The notes: generated from the sequence alone by a model not told the origin. DNA of 31,627 nt from Porphyromonadaceae bacterium UBA4277 (GCA_002395965.1 DGVT01000072.1:1-31627), one strand, 5' to 3'. Shown: positions 1 through 7,811, counted from the stretch's first letter. Numbers and translations are program-made.

Positions 1-39
1 AATTTGAATTATGACACACCCTTGTGCAGTGCAATGGCA

Positions 40-900
40 TCAATGCTGTCCCCAGAAAAGCTTTTCGCGCAGGGCCATTGAGAAGTGATGGCCTCGTGGC
101 TGCACAACCATTGCCCTAAAAGGAGCTTTGCGCACGGTCACGGCAGTGCCCATGCGGCACACATGCACCTCGCCATCCACGCTCACCTGGAAGTTCTCGG
201 CTCGCGAGCTGGTTGTGATCGTCACCACTTCATCGTCGGGCACTACCAGCGGGCGCATGGTGAGCGAGTGCGGCGACAGCGGCGACAGCACCAGGCATCG
301 TGCGGCCGGCGACATGATGGGTCCGCCGGCACTCAGGTTGTAGGCCGTGGAGCCGGTGGGCGTGCTCACTATCAGTCCGTCGCTCTGATAGGTGGTGAGC
401 TCAATGCCGCTGAGCCGTGTGCACAGCGATAGCATGCTCGACGTGTCGTGCCGCAAGATGGCAATCTCATTCAGTGCATAGGGGTGTTTCACCTCATGAT
501 CTTCACACTCCACTTGCAGCATGGTGCGGGCTTCGACGCTATAGTCACCGTCAAGCAGCTGCGTGACGGCCGTCTCGGCTTCGTCGAGCCTGTAGGCCGT
601 GAGATAACCCAGGTGGCCGGTGTTTATGCCCACGATGGGAGTCTGTTGAGGCCCCACCCACATCACTGTCGTGAGAAATGTGCCATCGCCGCCAAGGCTC
701 ATCACCATGTCCACAGGCGGCATGGCAGCAGCATCAAATGCCGGCAGCTCTTCCACTGCAAGACCTTCCTCGACCAGAAACGAGTGAAACTTAATCTCTA
801 CAAGCGTTTCCACTGCTCGCTGCTCGAGTGCCATCAGCAGGCGTGAGATGCCCGGTAGGTGCTGTGACTGATATTCGTTGCCAAAAATCGCTATTTTCAT
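40..900 (-). CDS. nadK: NAD kinase (ATP/polyphosphate-NAD kinase)
   Basis: This 286-residue protein phosphorylates NAD to NADP in the cytoplasm. Seen in the sequence: the GGDGTFL nucleotide motif at residues 70-76, NTGHLGYL at 93-100, the NE of the conserved NEIAI segment at 144-145, the TPTGSTAYNLSAGGP signature from about residue 180 to 193, and a late VDGE at 241-244. All are hallmarks of the NAD kinase family, and the length is normal. The start is the ATG whose complement ends at 900; a well-formed promoter lies about 125 bp upstream. The gene diverges from pdxJ, a neighbourhood often seen in Bacteroidales. Nothing is missing from the catalytic motifs, so the gene looks intact. The stop is close to the window edge and no terminator was seen in the 39 bp that remain. 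Confidence 0.97.
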   Translation of the reverse strand: MKIAIFGNEYQSQHLPGISRLLMALEQRAVETLVEIKFHSFLVEEGLAVEELPAFDAAAMPPVDMVMSLGGDGTFLTTVMWVGPQQTPIVGINTGHLGYLTAYRLDEAETAVTQLLDGDYSVEARTMLQVECEDHEVKHPYALNEIAILRHDTSSMLSLCTRLSGIELTTYQSDGLIVSTPTGSTAYNLSAGGPIMSPAARCLVLSPLSPHSLTMRPLVVPDDEVVTITTSSRAENFQVSVDGEVHVCRMGTAVTVRKAPFRAMVVQPRGHHFSMALREKLFWGQH

Positions 901-984
901 TGCTGTTATGTGTTTTGGTTGCGCCTGGCGCAGTCATATTCCCATTTTAGGAGTTTTTTGCTTTTTTATTTCAAGAATAACGTG

Positions 985-992
985 TAACTTTG
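985..992 (+). promoter_or_regulatory. Promoter -7-like box facing the nadK promoter
   Basis: TAACTTTG matches the Bacteroidetes -7 consensus on the plus strand. The nearest upstream TTTG (957-960) is 24 bp away, longer than the usual 19-21, so activity is uncertain. Together with the minus-strand box at 1026-1033 it forms a perfect 10-bp inverted repeat (GTAACTTTGC at 984-993, GCAAAGTTAC at 1025-1034). Transcription from the two boxes would run head-on. Confidence 0.35.
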
Positions 993-1025
993 CTCGCTTA
1001 GTGAGAGAGCGCACGTTTTTCATGG

Positions 1026-1057
1026 CAAAGTTACGAATAAGCGAGCGAAAAAGCAAA
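1026..1057 (-). promoter_or_regulatory. Predicted nadK promoter
   Basis: On the minus strand TAACTTTG occupies 1026-1033 and TTTG occupies 1054-1057, separated by 20 bp. This fits the Bacteroidetes primary sigma-factor consensus. The -33 element sits in a small inverted repeat, CAAAGT-tt-ACTTTG, at 1054-1067. Transcription would start near 1019 and read into nadK with a leader of roughly 120 nt. Confidence 0.65.
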
Positions 1058-1373
1058 GTTTACTTTGATTTTTCCGAGCGAGAGTAACTTCGAGGCAACG
1101 CCTCAACGTTACGAATAAGCGAGCGCAGAACAAAATGAAAAACAATATTTTTCATTTTTTCTGCCGAGCGAAAGTAACTTGGGCGTAGCCAACGTTACCG
1201 AATAAGCGAGCGCAGAACAAAATGAAAAACGAAATTTTTCGTTTTTTTCTGCCGAGCGAAAGAACTTTCGTGCAAGCGAGTGCAAAGTGGATTTTATTCC
1301 AACTTTGCCGAGTGCGGCCGGAAGAAGGCGTAGCCAAACTTGGGCGAAGCCAACGTTACCGAATAAGCGAGCG
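1034..1373. repeat. Degenerate tandem promoter/hairpin modules between nadK and pdxJ
   Basis: The 14-mer CGAATAAGCGAGCG occurs at 1034, 1112, 1199 and 1360. The second and third copies start units of about 87 bp that each contain an AT-rich hairpin: arms at 1125-1142 and 1147-1164 with one bulge, and AAAAACGAAA / TTTCGTTTTT in the next unit. On the minus strand each 14-mer becomes CGCTCGCTTATTCG and is followed by TAACTTTG (first copy) or TAACGTTG (copies at 1104-1111 and 1190-1197). A TTTG lies 19-20 bp upstream of each of these three. The repeats therefore look like one working and two decayed promoters aimed at nadK. No coding gene is supported between 901 and 1456, and no clear promoter for pdxJ was found there. 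Confidence 0.75.
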
Positions 1374-1456
1374 CAAAGCCGGCTAAGATTGTGCTCCCTC
1401 ACTGTGATAATAATGCATCCGACAATATAATCATTACATAATAATTATTTGAATTA

Positions 1457-2173
1457 ATGACCAACCTGAGTGTAAATATCAACAAGATTGCAACGCTGCG
1501 CAATGCGCGTGGCGGTAACGTACCATGTGTAGAAACCGTAGCCACCGACTGTGAGCGCTTCGGCGCCGATGGCATAACTGTTCATCCGCGTCCCGATGAA
1601 AGACACATACGGCGCAGCGACGTGTTCAACCTGCGTCCGATCATTCGCACCGAGTTTAACATCGAAGGCTATCCCAGCGACGACTTCATGAAGCTTGTGC
1701 TCATGGTCAAGCCCACGCAAGTGACCCTGGTGCCCGATGCACCCAATGTGCTCACGTCGTCGGCCGGCTGGGAAGTGGCTCCTAACAAGGAGTTCCTCAC
1801 CTCGATAGTAGATAGGCTGCACGAGGCCGGCATCAGGACAAGCATCTTTGTGGGTACCGATGTTGAGAACATCAAACTTGCCGCCCGCACCGGCACCGAC
1901 CGTGTGGAACTTTACACCGGCCCCTATGCCGAAGATTACCATACCGATCCGGAGCGCGCTATTGCCCCCTATGTGACAGCTGCCGAGGCTGCTCGCCAAG
2001 TGGGACTCGGCCTTAATGCCGGTCACGACCTGAGCCTTGACAACCTGAAGTTTTTCAAGCAGCACATCCCGTGGCTCAAAGAGGTGTCGATAGGCCACCA
2101 GCTCATTGCCGATGCACTTTACATGGGGCTGGAAGCCACCATCCGTGCCTATAAGGAAGCAGTTGCCGATTAA
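1457..2173 (+). CDS. pdxJ: Pyridoxine 5'-phosphate synthase
   Basis: This 238-residue TIM-barrel enzyme condenses 1-deoxyxylulose 5-phosphate with 3-amino-2-oxopropyl phosphate to make pyridoxine 5'-phosphate, the last ring-forming step of DXP-dependent vitamin B6 synthesis. Seen: the N-terminal LSVNINKIATLRNARGG, the HPRPDERHI substrate-binding segment near residues 41-49, and the C-terminal GLGLNAGHDL and EVSIGHQLIADA motifs that close the phosphate site. The length is typical of the family. The start is the ATG preceded by an AT-rich leader. It is followed after 54 bp by exbB on the same strand, and this pdxJ-exbB-exbD-tonB order is familiar from Bacteroidales, although the functional link is unclear. 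Confidence 0.97.
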   Translation: MTNLSVNINKIATLRNARGGNVPCVETVATDCERFGADGITVHPRPDERHIRRSDVFNLRPIIRTEFNIEGYPSDDFMKLVLMVKPTQVTLVPDAPNVLTSSAGWEVAPNKEFLTSIVDRLHEAGIRTSIFVGTDVENIKLAARTGTDRVELYTGPYAEDYHTDPERAIAPYVTAAEAARQVGLGLNAGHDLSLDNLKFFKQHIPWLKEVSIGHQLIADALYMGLEATIRAYKEAVAD

Positions 2174-2227
2174 ATTGCTTCGATCAAGTGATAAAGGGAA
2201 ATATTAACTAAAAAAGCTCATAACAAA

Positions 2228-3043
2228 ATGACACTACTGAACATGATTCTTGCACAGGTAGCAGCACCGGTTGAGGGTGCAGCACAGCAAGTGGCCGACA
2301 GCGTCGGCAACGCCGTGGCCGATACAGCAGCTGCAGCAGCCTCCACAGCCACCACAATCAGTGTTGCCCCACAGGCCGCTCAAGCCGCACAAGCCGCACA
2401 GGCTGCACAACCCATTGTCAACGACCTCTCGGTGTGGGACCTGACCATGGCCGGAGGATGGCTGATGATTCCACTGGCACTGCTGGCCGTAGTAAGCGTT
2501 TATATCTTCTTCGAACGCCTGTTTGCCATCAACAGTGCATCGCGCACCGATTCGGCTTTCATGGAAAAAATCAAGAATTTCATCCATAACGGCGAGATAG
2601 ACAATGCACGCGAATTGTGCAAGCAGACCAAGGCTCCGTATGCACGCATGATAGAAAAAGGTGTGAGCCGCATAGGCCGTCCCATGAACGACGTGCTCGT
2701 GGCCATCGAAAACGTGGGCAACATGGAGATTGCCAAGATGGAAAAGGGCTTCAGCTGGCTTGCCACTACCGCTGCCGGTGCTCCGATGATTGGTTTCTTG
2801 GGCACGGTGACGGGTATGGTCGAGGCTTTCTTTCAGCTCGCAAGCGCCGGCAGCCAGAGCAATGTCACCATCCTGGCAAGCGGCATCTATCAGGCCCTGG
2901 TGACAACAGTGGCCGGCCTTATTGTGGGCATCATTGCACTGTTTGCCTACAACTACCTCACTTCGCGCGTCAATAAAGTGATGAACAAGCTTGAGGGTAA
3001 CACAATGGAATTTATGGATCTGCTCAACGAGCCCGCTAAATAA
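2228..3043 (+). CDS. exbB: MotA/TolQ/ExbB proton channel family protein
   Basis: This 271-residue inner-membrane protein is expected to form the proton channel that powers TonB. Seen: predicted membrane helices at about 76-98, 178-203 and 219-245, and the family motif GAPMIGFLGTVTGMVEAF across residues 185-202. The cytoplasmic loop lies between the first and second helices. The N-terminal extension (residues 1-65) is Ala/Gln rich and contains four AAQ repeats (49-60) encoded by a short GC-rich 9-bp DNA repeat at about 2371-2409. This could be a low-complexity linker or an unusual periplasmic tail. It lies between pdxJ and exbD (9-bp gap). TolQ is the alternative name, but the adjacent TonB-like gene favours ExbB. 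Confidence 0.93.
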   Translation: MTLLNMILAQVAAPVEGAAQQVADSVGNAVADTAAAAASTATTISVAPQAAQAAQAAQAAQPIVNDLSVWDLTMAGGWLMIPLALLAVVSVYIFFERLFAINSASRTDSAFMEKIKNFIHNGEIDNARELCKQTKAPYARMIEKGVSRIGRPMNDVLVAIENVGNMEIAKMEKGFSWLATTAAGAPMIGFLGTVTGMVEAFFQLASAGSQSNVTILASGIYQALVTTVAGLIVGIIALFAYNYLTSRVNKVMNKLEGNTMEFMDLLNEPAK

Positions 3044-3052
3044 TTTCGCGCT

Positions 3053-3550
3053 ATGGCACTCAAGAGACAACACCAGACGTTGTCAATGTTTAGCATGGCT
3101 TCGATGACCGACGTCATCTTCCTGCTGCTCATCTTCTTTATGGTTACCTCTACTTTCGTCTTTCCGTCGGCATTAGAGGTGAACCTGCCGCAGAGCAGCC
3201 AGCAGACGGCACTCAAGCCCACTACGCGCATCTACATTGACAAGGACATGAACATGTATGTCACCCAAGAAGACGAGCACTCGCAGAGCGACCTTGCCCC
3301 GTTGCCGTCCGACCAGCTCGAAGGCTTCATGCAAGCGCTAAAGCAGGCCAACCCCGAAGAGTTTGTCGCACTTTATGCCGACGAGGTGGTGCCCTACGGA
3401 AAAATTGTGGAAATCCTCGATAAAGGCTCTAAGGCCGGGCTGAAAATCGTGCTTGCCACCAAGCCGGCATCGCAGCCCTATTCGGCACCGGCAGCCCAGC
3501 CGGCCGGTGGTGCCGACGCACAGATAGATAATGCTACAACAAACATCTGA
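3053..3550 (+). CDS. exbD: ExbD/TolR family biopolymer transport protein
   Basis: This 165-residue partner of ExbB has one membrane helix at about 20-39. The segment MASMTDVIFLLLIFFMVTST includes Asp20, which matches the membrane-embedded aspartate needed for proton-driven movement in ExbD/TolR. The periplasmic domain follows, with the LYADEVVPYGKIVEILD stretch typical of ExbD. The C-terminal ~25 residues are a Pro/Ala/Gln tail with no recognised domain. It starts 9 bp after exbB and ends 2 bp before the TonB-like gene, so translational coupling is likely. All three subunits of the energising complex are therefore encoded consecutively. Confidence 0.94.
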   Translation: MALKRQHQTLSMFSMASMTDVIFLLLIFFMVTSTFVFPSALEVNLPQSSQQTALKPTTRIYIDKDMNMYVTQEDEHSQSDLAPLPSDQLEGFMQALKQANPEEFVALYADEVVPYGKIVEILDKGSKAGLKIVLATKPASQPYSAPAAQPAGGADAQIDNATTNI

Positions 3551-3552
3551 CC

Positions 3553-4380
3553 ATGGACAACAGCGATAACAGAAACCGGTTGTTGGCGTGCCTGATAACA
3601 CTGCTGCTGCTGTGCGGTACCATCTGGCTGCTCGTGTCGTGTGGGCTGCACTATGAATGGCCGCCCGATGAGCCCATGATGGTGGAGCTGAAGCAGGATT
3701 CAATCATGTTTGGCGGTGAATATGTGATGTTGGGCAATATGCCCGATGCCACACAGAGCGAGCAGATGGACACCGAGACACCCGAGAATGTCGATAACGA
3801 GGCCACCGAGCCTAACGTTGAAGGCGACGATATGGAAGACGCCGGAGAGCCCGCCAAGCAGGCTCCGCCTGTGGTGACGGCAAAGGCCGAGTCGCCCATG
3901 AAGGTCAAGGAAAAGCCCAAGGAGGAAAAGCCCAAGAAAACCGGCCCTGCCACCGAGACACCCAAAACCACCGACAAGCCTAAAGTGAAGCGCGGCGAGG
4001 ATGCAGCACCCAAAAACGACCGTGTAAAGGACGCCTTCGGCAAGTCGAAGGGCTCCGGCAGCGGCAAGCAGGGAAGTTCAAGCGGAAACTCTGATAAGGG
4101 AGCTGTGACCGGAAAGCCCGGCATCGGCGGCCTGGTGGGCTACACGCTCGAGTACTGGGGACGCCCGCACAGCCGCTGGACCGGATCGGTGACCGTGCGA
4201 GTGCGAGTTGACACCCGCGGTAAGGTGGTGGAAGCACGCGCAACCAGTGGCAAGGGTGAGGCATGGAGCCATCAAGAGGTGCGACAGTCGTGCGTGCAAG
4301 AATCGCTCAAAAGCGCATTTTCAGTACCAAAGAACACTACCACCCAAGGCATAGGCTACATCACCTGGACTTTTATCTGA
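3553..4380 (+). CDS. TonB-like energy transducer
   Basis: This 275-residue protein has a single N-terminal membrane helix at about 10-29, a long acidic then Pro/Lys-rich periplasmic linker (about 60-165, including repeated KPKEEKPKK-type segments), a Gly/Ser stretch (165-185) and a C-terminal domain of roughly 80 residues that contains SVTVRVRVDTRGKVVEA and ends in YITWTFI. That architecture is TonB-like: the helix would dock on ExbB/ExbD and the C-terminus would engage the TonB box of outer-membrane receptors such as the SusC homologue in this window. The similarity of the C-terminal domain to classical TonB is weak by eye, so TolA-like is an alternative. It begins 2 bp after exbD. Confidence 0.82.
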   Translation: MDNSDNRNRLLACLITLLLLCGTIWLLVSCGLHYEWPPDEPMMVELKQDSIMFGGEYVMLGNMPDATQSEQMDTETPENVDNEATEPNVEGDDMEDAGEPAKQAPPVVTAKAESPMKVKEKPKEEKPKKTGPATETPKTTDKPKVKRGEDAAPKNDRVKDAFGKSKGSGSGKQGSSSGNSDKGAVTGKPGIGGLVGYTLEYWGRPHSRWTGSVTVRVRVDTRGKVVEARATSGKGEAWSHQEVRQSCVQESLKSAFSVPKNTTTQGIGYITWTFI

Positions 4381-4495
4381 TTGCATGCTGATTAGCTAAT
4401 GAATAACTTGCAAAGTATTACGATGATTGGACCAAAGCATATAATACTGAGTATTGTTGTTTTATTATCGATTATAGCAGCGCACTGCCATTGCA

Positions 4496-4530
4496 CAACG
4501 TGGGCGACATGACCGTGTCGCCCACCGTTG
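4496..4530. repeat. Strong hairpin overlapping a promoter -33 element
   Basis: Arms at 4496-4509 and 4516-4530 pair over 14 bp with one bulged C and a 6-nt loop (core TGGGCGACA / TGTCGCCCA). No T-run follows, so it is a poor intrinsic terminator for the upstream tonB gene. The last three bases of the right arm are the TTG of the promoter that follows, so it may act as an operator. The remainder of the 227-bp spacer 4381-4607 holds a 10-bp palindrome ATTAGCTAAT at 4391-4400 and no gene. Confidence 0.7.
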
Positions 4531-4557
4531 ACTATTGGGACAAAATGAGTAACTTTG
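4528..4557 (+). promoter_or_regulatory. Predicted promoter of the 4Fe-4S / ABC operon
   Basis: TTG at 4528-4530 and TAACTTTG at 4550-4557 are separated by 19 bp, matching the Bacteroidetes promoter pattern. The predicted start lies about 45 bp ahead of the first gene. Confidence 0.65.
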
Positions 4558-4607
4558 TAGGATTGTAGTAATAAATATCAGCTAATGTTCTTAGGCCTAA
4601 ACAGATA

Positions 4608-5402
4608 ATGAAGACGGTGAAATACATTCGTGTGGTGCTGAGCGTGGCAGTGCTGGCACTGCTTGCAACAGTCATTGCACTGGGCGGTGGCGATGAAGCG
4701 GCGCACTACCTGCTCACGGTGGATGTGGCAATGTTCTCGCTGGGTGCTTGCATTGCATGGCTCATTATCACGTTGCTCTTGGGCAGGGTGTATTGCTCGA
4801 CAGTTTGCCCCATGGGCGTGCTTCAGGACATTGCCGCATGGCTTGCCAAGCGCCTTGGCCATCGGGGGAAGGGGTTTTACCGTTTCCAGCCCGGCGACTG
4901 GCGTTTGCGTGGCATTATCGCATTGCTTGTGATAATAAGTGCCACAGGCGACTCACGCACACGCGATGTGGCACTCTACAGCGACCCTTATTCGCTTGTC
5001 GTGATGAGTAGTGGCTGGTATGTGGGACTGCTCGGTATGCTTGCCGCGCTCATGATCACAGTGGCCATAATGGTTATAGCCTGGCGCACGGGCCGCACTT
5101 TCTGCAATACCATTTGCCCTGTGGGGACGGCACTGGGCGCAGTGAGCCAGTTCTCGCTCATGCAGCTCGACATCAACCCCGACCTGTGCGTTGGCTGCGG
5201 TGCGTGTGAGCAGGAGTGTAAGTCGAGCTGTGTCAATGCCATGCAGCACACCATCGACCACAGCCGGTGCGTGATGTGCATGAATTGTGCCGCCGTGTGT
5301 CCTAACGATGCCATAAAGTATCGTGTGGGTAAGCATCGCCTCACCACGCCACTGCTGCGGCGTGCCACCACAGCCACCGGCATGGCAAAACAAGAACCAT
5401 AA
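4608..5402 (+). CDS. Membrane-bound 4Fe-4S protein (NapH/YccM-like)
   Basis: This 264-residue protein combines membrane helices with two ferredoxin-type clusters. Seen: hydrophobic helices at about 8-26, 40-58, 102-112 and 136-160; two CxxxCP motifs (C63/C67 in YCSTVCPMG and C166/C170 in FCNTICPVG); and a C-terminal bacterial ferredoxin domain with CVGCGACEQEC (C194, C197, C200, C204) and CVMCMNCAAVCP (C221, C224, C227, C231). This is the layout of NapH/MauN/YccM membrane electron-transfer proteins, which pass electrons between quinols and periplasmic or cytoplasmic partners. The redox partner is not in the window. It heads a run with an ABC ATPase and permease, spaced 19 bp from the next gene, which suggests a shared role in the envelope. 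The specific substrate is unknown. Confidence 0.88.
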   Translation: MKTVKYIRVVLSVAVLALLATVIALGGGDEAAHYLLTVDVAMFSLGACIAWLIITLLLGRVYCSTVCPMGVLQDIAAWLAKRLGHRGKGFYRFQPGDWRLRGIIALLVIISATGDSRTRDVALYSDPYSLVVMSSGWYVGLLGMLAALMITVAIMVIAWRTGRTFCNTICPVGTALGAVSQFSLMQLDINPDLCVGCGACEQECKSSCVNAMQHTIDHSRCVMCMNCAAVCPNDAIKYRVGKHRLTTPLLRRATTATGMAKQEP

Positions 5403-5421
5403 TTCAGTTTACAAGTGCAAG

Positions 5422-6066
5422 ATGAAAACAATAAGCATTAATAATGCCCTGCCGGCAGTGTTTGCCGGGCGTGAACGCGTGCCCAGCCAGGTGTGGCAGT
5501 GCGAGCTGACGCTTGAGCGCGGCAAGAATTACCTCATCGTGGCCGACAGCGGCACGGGCAAGTCGTCGCTGTGCAGCTACGTCTATGGCTATCGCCGCGA
5601 CTATAGCGGCACCATCGGTTTCGACGGCCATGACATAAAGACGCTTTCGATAGCGGCATGGTGCGAGCTGAGAAAGACGTCGCTGGCCTATCTGCCGCAA
5701 GAGATGCGGCTCTTTCCCGAGCTTACGGCCTATGAAAACGTGTGGTTGAAAAACCAGCTCACTCACCACAAGAGCCGGGCCGAAATAGAAGAAATCTTCG
5801 GCACATTGGGGATTAGCGACAAGTTGCACAGCCCCGTGTCGCGCCTCTCGATAGGTCAGCAGCAGCGCGTGGCCATCGTGCGCACCCTGTGTCAGCCGGC
5901 CGACTTCTACATCCTTGATGAGCCGGTGAGCCATCTCGATGCCTATAATAATAGCGTTGTGGCTCAACTTTTTGCCGACGAGGCCGGCAAGCAAGGAGCA
6001 TCCGTTATTGCCACCTCGGTGGGTAACCACCTGGCACTGAACTATGATGTGGAACTTAAACTGTGA
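5422..6066 (+). CDS. ABC transporter ATP-binding protein
   Basis: This 214-residue nucleotide-binding domain would power the permease encoded next. Seen: Walker A DSGTGKSS at 42-49, a Q-loop around Gln93 (YLPQE), signature RLSIGQQQR at 141-149 and Walker B FYILDEP at 162-168 followed by SHLD. The signature is LSIGQ instead of LSGGQ, and the usual His switch (VTHD) is replaced by IATSVGNH, with the nearest His at 203 displaced downstream. ATP turnover may therefore be atypical. A longer reading frame begins at 5323, but it overlaps the preceding gene by 80 bp, so the ATG at 5422 is preferred. It resembles the LolD/MacB class that works with FtsX-like permeases. Confidence 0.9.
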   Translation: MKTISINNALPAVFAGRERVPSQVWQCELTLERGKNYLIVADSGTGKSSLCSYVYGYRRDYSGTIGFDGHDIKTLSIAAWCELRKTSLAYLPQEMRLFPELTAYENVWLKNQLTHHKSRAEIEEIFGTLGISDKLHSPVSRLSIGQQQRVAIVRTLCQPADFYILDEPVSHLDAYNNSVVAQLFADEAGKQGASVIATSVGNHLALNYDVELKL

Positions 6067-6073
6067 TGCTGCC

Positions 6074-7273
6074 ATGAAAAACTTACTGTGGAAATTATTG
6101 CGCAAGCACATCAGCCCGGCTCAGCTCATAGGCTTTTCGATAGCCAATCTTGTGGGGCTGTGTATTGTCATCCTTGCCGTCCAATTCTATAACGATGTGA
6201 AACCGGTGTTTGACGACGAGGAGTCGTTCATCCGCAAGGACTATATAGTCATCACGCGGTCGGTGACCGGTGCCGGAGCCATGATGGGAGGCAGCAGCGA
6301 GTTTGACGACGCTGCCATTGCCGACATCGAGGCTCAGCCTTGGTGCCGCAAGGTGGGGCGTTTCATCAACAGTGACTTTTCGATCTATGCCACTGTGGGG
6401 CTGGGCAACAGTGGCCGTGCCATGCGCAGCCAGTTCTTCTTTGAGGCCATTCCCACCGATTTTATCGATGTGACCGATGCACAGTGGAGCTTTGATCCGG
6501 CGCGTCCCGAGGTGCCGGTAATCGTGTCGCGCGACTACTTGTCGCTCTATAACTTTGGCTTTGCAGCCACGCAAGGGCTGCCGCGCATCAGCGAGGGGCA
6601 GGTGGGCATGATACCGCTGGCATTCACATTCAGCGGCAACGGACTCAACGACGTGATACCGGGGCGCATAGTGGGCTTCTCGAGCAGGCTTAACACCGTA
6701 ATCGTGCCCGAAGATTTCCTCAAGTGGGCCAATGCACGCTACGGCACCGGTGGCGCACGTCACCCGTTAAGGCTCATCATTGAGGTGAACAGCCCCGGCG
6801 ACGTGAAAATCGAGCAGTACATGGCCGACCACCACTACGACGTGGCGGGCGACAAAAATCAGGCCGGCAAGGCAAGCTATTTCCTCACTATAATAGTGTC
6901 GATCGTAGTTGCCGTGGGCATTGTAATCAGCCTGCTGTCGTTCTTCGTGCTGATGCTGTCGATATACCTGCTGCTGCAGAAGAACACGCAGCGCTTGCGC
7001 GACCTGTTGCTGCTGGGCTACAGCCCGGCCCAGGTGTCGCGGTCCTACATAGTAATGGTGCTTGCCATCAATGGTGTGGTGCTATTGCTTGCCGTGGTGC
7101 TGATGCTGATAATGCGTGCGCACTACCTGCCCATGCTCCAGGCCCTCGACGTGCCGGCTGGCAGTGTGCTGCCTGCAATAGTGGCCGGAGTGGTGATAAT
7201 GACAGCCATAACCGTGGGTAACATTATAGCCATCCGCTGCAAGGTGAACGCCCTGTGGCTGCTGGAAAAATAA
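6074..7273 (+). CDS. FtsX/MacB-like ABC transporter permease
   Basis: This 399-residue membrane protein has the four-helix plan of the FtsX/MacB/LolC class: one helix at about 18-38, a large extracytoplasmic domain (about 40-265) and three helices at about 270-301, 325-348 and 365-388. The cytoplasmic loop after helix 2 contains LRDLLLLGYSPAQV, the coupling segment that contacts the ATPase. Such systems usually drive envelope work (lipoprotein release, peptide efflux, cell-wall hydrolase control) more often than solute import. The ATG at 6074 lies 8 bp after the ATPase stop; an in-frame ATG at 6044 overlaps that gene and is less likely. The cargo is unknown. It is followed after 10 bp by a phosphoesterase gene. 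Confidence 0.88.
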   Translation: MKNLLWKLLRKHISPAQLIGFSIANLVGLCIVILAVQFYNDVKPVFDDEESFIRKDYIVITRSVTGAGAMMGGSSEFDDAAIADIEAQPWCRKVGRFINSDFSIYATVGLGNSGRAMRSQFFFEAIPTDFIDVTDAQWSFDPARPEVPVIVSRDYLSLYNFGFAATQGLPRISEGQVGMIPLAFTFSGNGLNDVIPGRIVGFSSRLNTVIVPEDFLKWANARYGTGGARHPLRLIIEVNSPGDVKIEQYMADHHYDVAGDKNQAGKASYFLTIIVSIVVAVGIVISLLSFFVLMLSIYLLLQKNTQRLRDLLLLGYSPAQVSRSYIVMVLAINGVVLLLAVVLMLIMRAHYLPMLQALDVPAGSVLPAIVAGVVIMTAITVGNIIAIRCKVNALWLLEK

Positions 7274-7283
7274 CACACACAAA

Positions 7284-7811
7284 ATGAAAAAAATAGGTAT
7301 TATCAGCGACACACATAGCTACTGGGACGACCGGTATGTGCAATACTTCAAAGACTGCGATGAGATATGGCATGCCGGCGACATAGGCAGTGAGGCCATC
7401 GTCGATCGTCTGTCTGAAATAGCACCGGTGTTGCGTGCCGTGTATGGCAACGCCGATGGAGGCAACTTGCGCCTGCGTTTCAAGGAGACCGAAATCTTTG
7501 AAACCGAAGGCGTGAAGGTGGTCATGACACACATTGGGGGCTATCCGGGCAAGTATGCGCCAGGTGTGCGCTCGCGCCTGCAACTGTCGCAGCCCAAGGT
7601 GTTTGTGTGCGGCCACAGTCACATACTGAAGATCATGCCCGACCGCTCGCTCGGTGTCCTGGTGGTAAATCCCGGTGCCGCCGGACGACAAGGCTGGCAG
7701 GTGGTGCGCACTCTGGTCACTCTCACCCTTGATGGCGGCAACGTAACCCATGCACAGGTCATTGAACTGGCCGACGACAAGAAGCATCCCGGAGGCCATG
7801 TGTTGGCTTGA
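7284..7811 (+). CDS. YfcE/MJ0936-family metallophosphoesterase
   Basis: This 175-residue protein has the complete metal-binding set of the small calcineurin-like phosphodiesterases: SDTH (D9, H11), HAGDIG (D33), YGNAD (N56), MTHIGG (H83) and CGHSH (H111, H113), with a closing NPGAAG at 129-134. Family members hydrolyse simple phosphodiesters in vitro and the physiological substrate is often unknown. It lies 10 bp after the permease gene and probably belongs to the same transcript. A new promoter starts 38 bp after its stop, which marks the probable end of the operon. No intrinsic terminator was seen. Confidence 0.93.
   Translation: MKKIGIISDTHSYWDDRYVQYFKDCDEIWHAGDIGSEAIVDRLSEIAPVLRAVYGNADGGNLRLRFKETEIFETEGVKVVMTHIGGYPGKYAPGVRSRLQLSQPKVFVCGHSHILKIMPDRSLGVLVVNPGAAGRQGWQVVRTLVTLTLDGGNVTHAQVIELADDKKHPGGHVLA

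Noticed and set aside
1109..1402. Minus-strand open frames with repeated SFCSALAYS-type peptides in the nadK-pdxJ spacer
   Set aside because: They arise from the DNA repeats and promoter modules; no family resemblance or start signals, and the sequence is better explained as non-coding.
1457..2098. Long minus-strand frame antisense to pdxJ
   Set aside because: Shadow of pdxJ codon structure in GC-rich DNA; pdxJ motifs on the plus strand are unambiguous.
4496..4530. Intrinsic terminator of the exbBD-tonB operon
   Set aside because: No T-run follows the stem on the plus strand, and its right arm overlaps a promoter element, so a regulatory role is more likely.
5323..5421. Longer N-terminus for the ABC ATPase
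   Set aside because: It overlaps the end of the 4Fe-4S gene and adds a Cys/Pro-rich segment unlike the family; ATG 5422 gives a normal ABC start.
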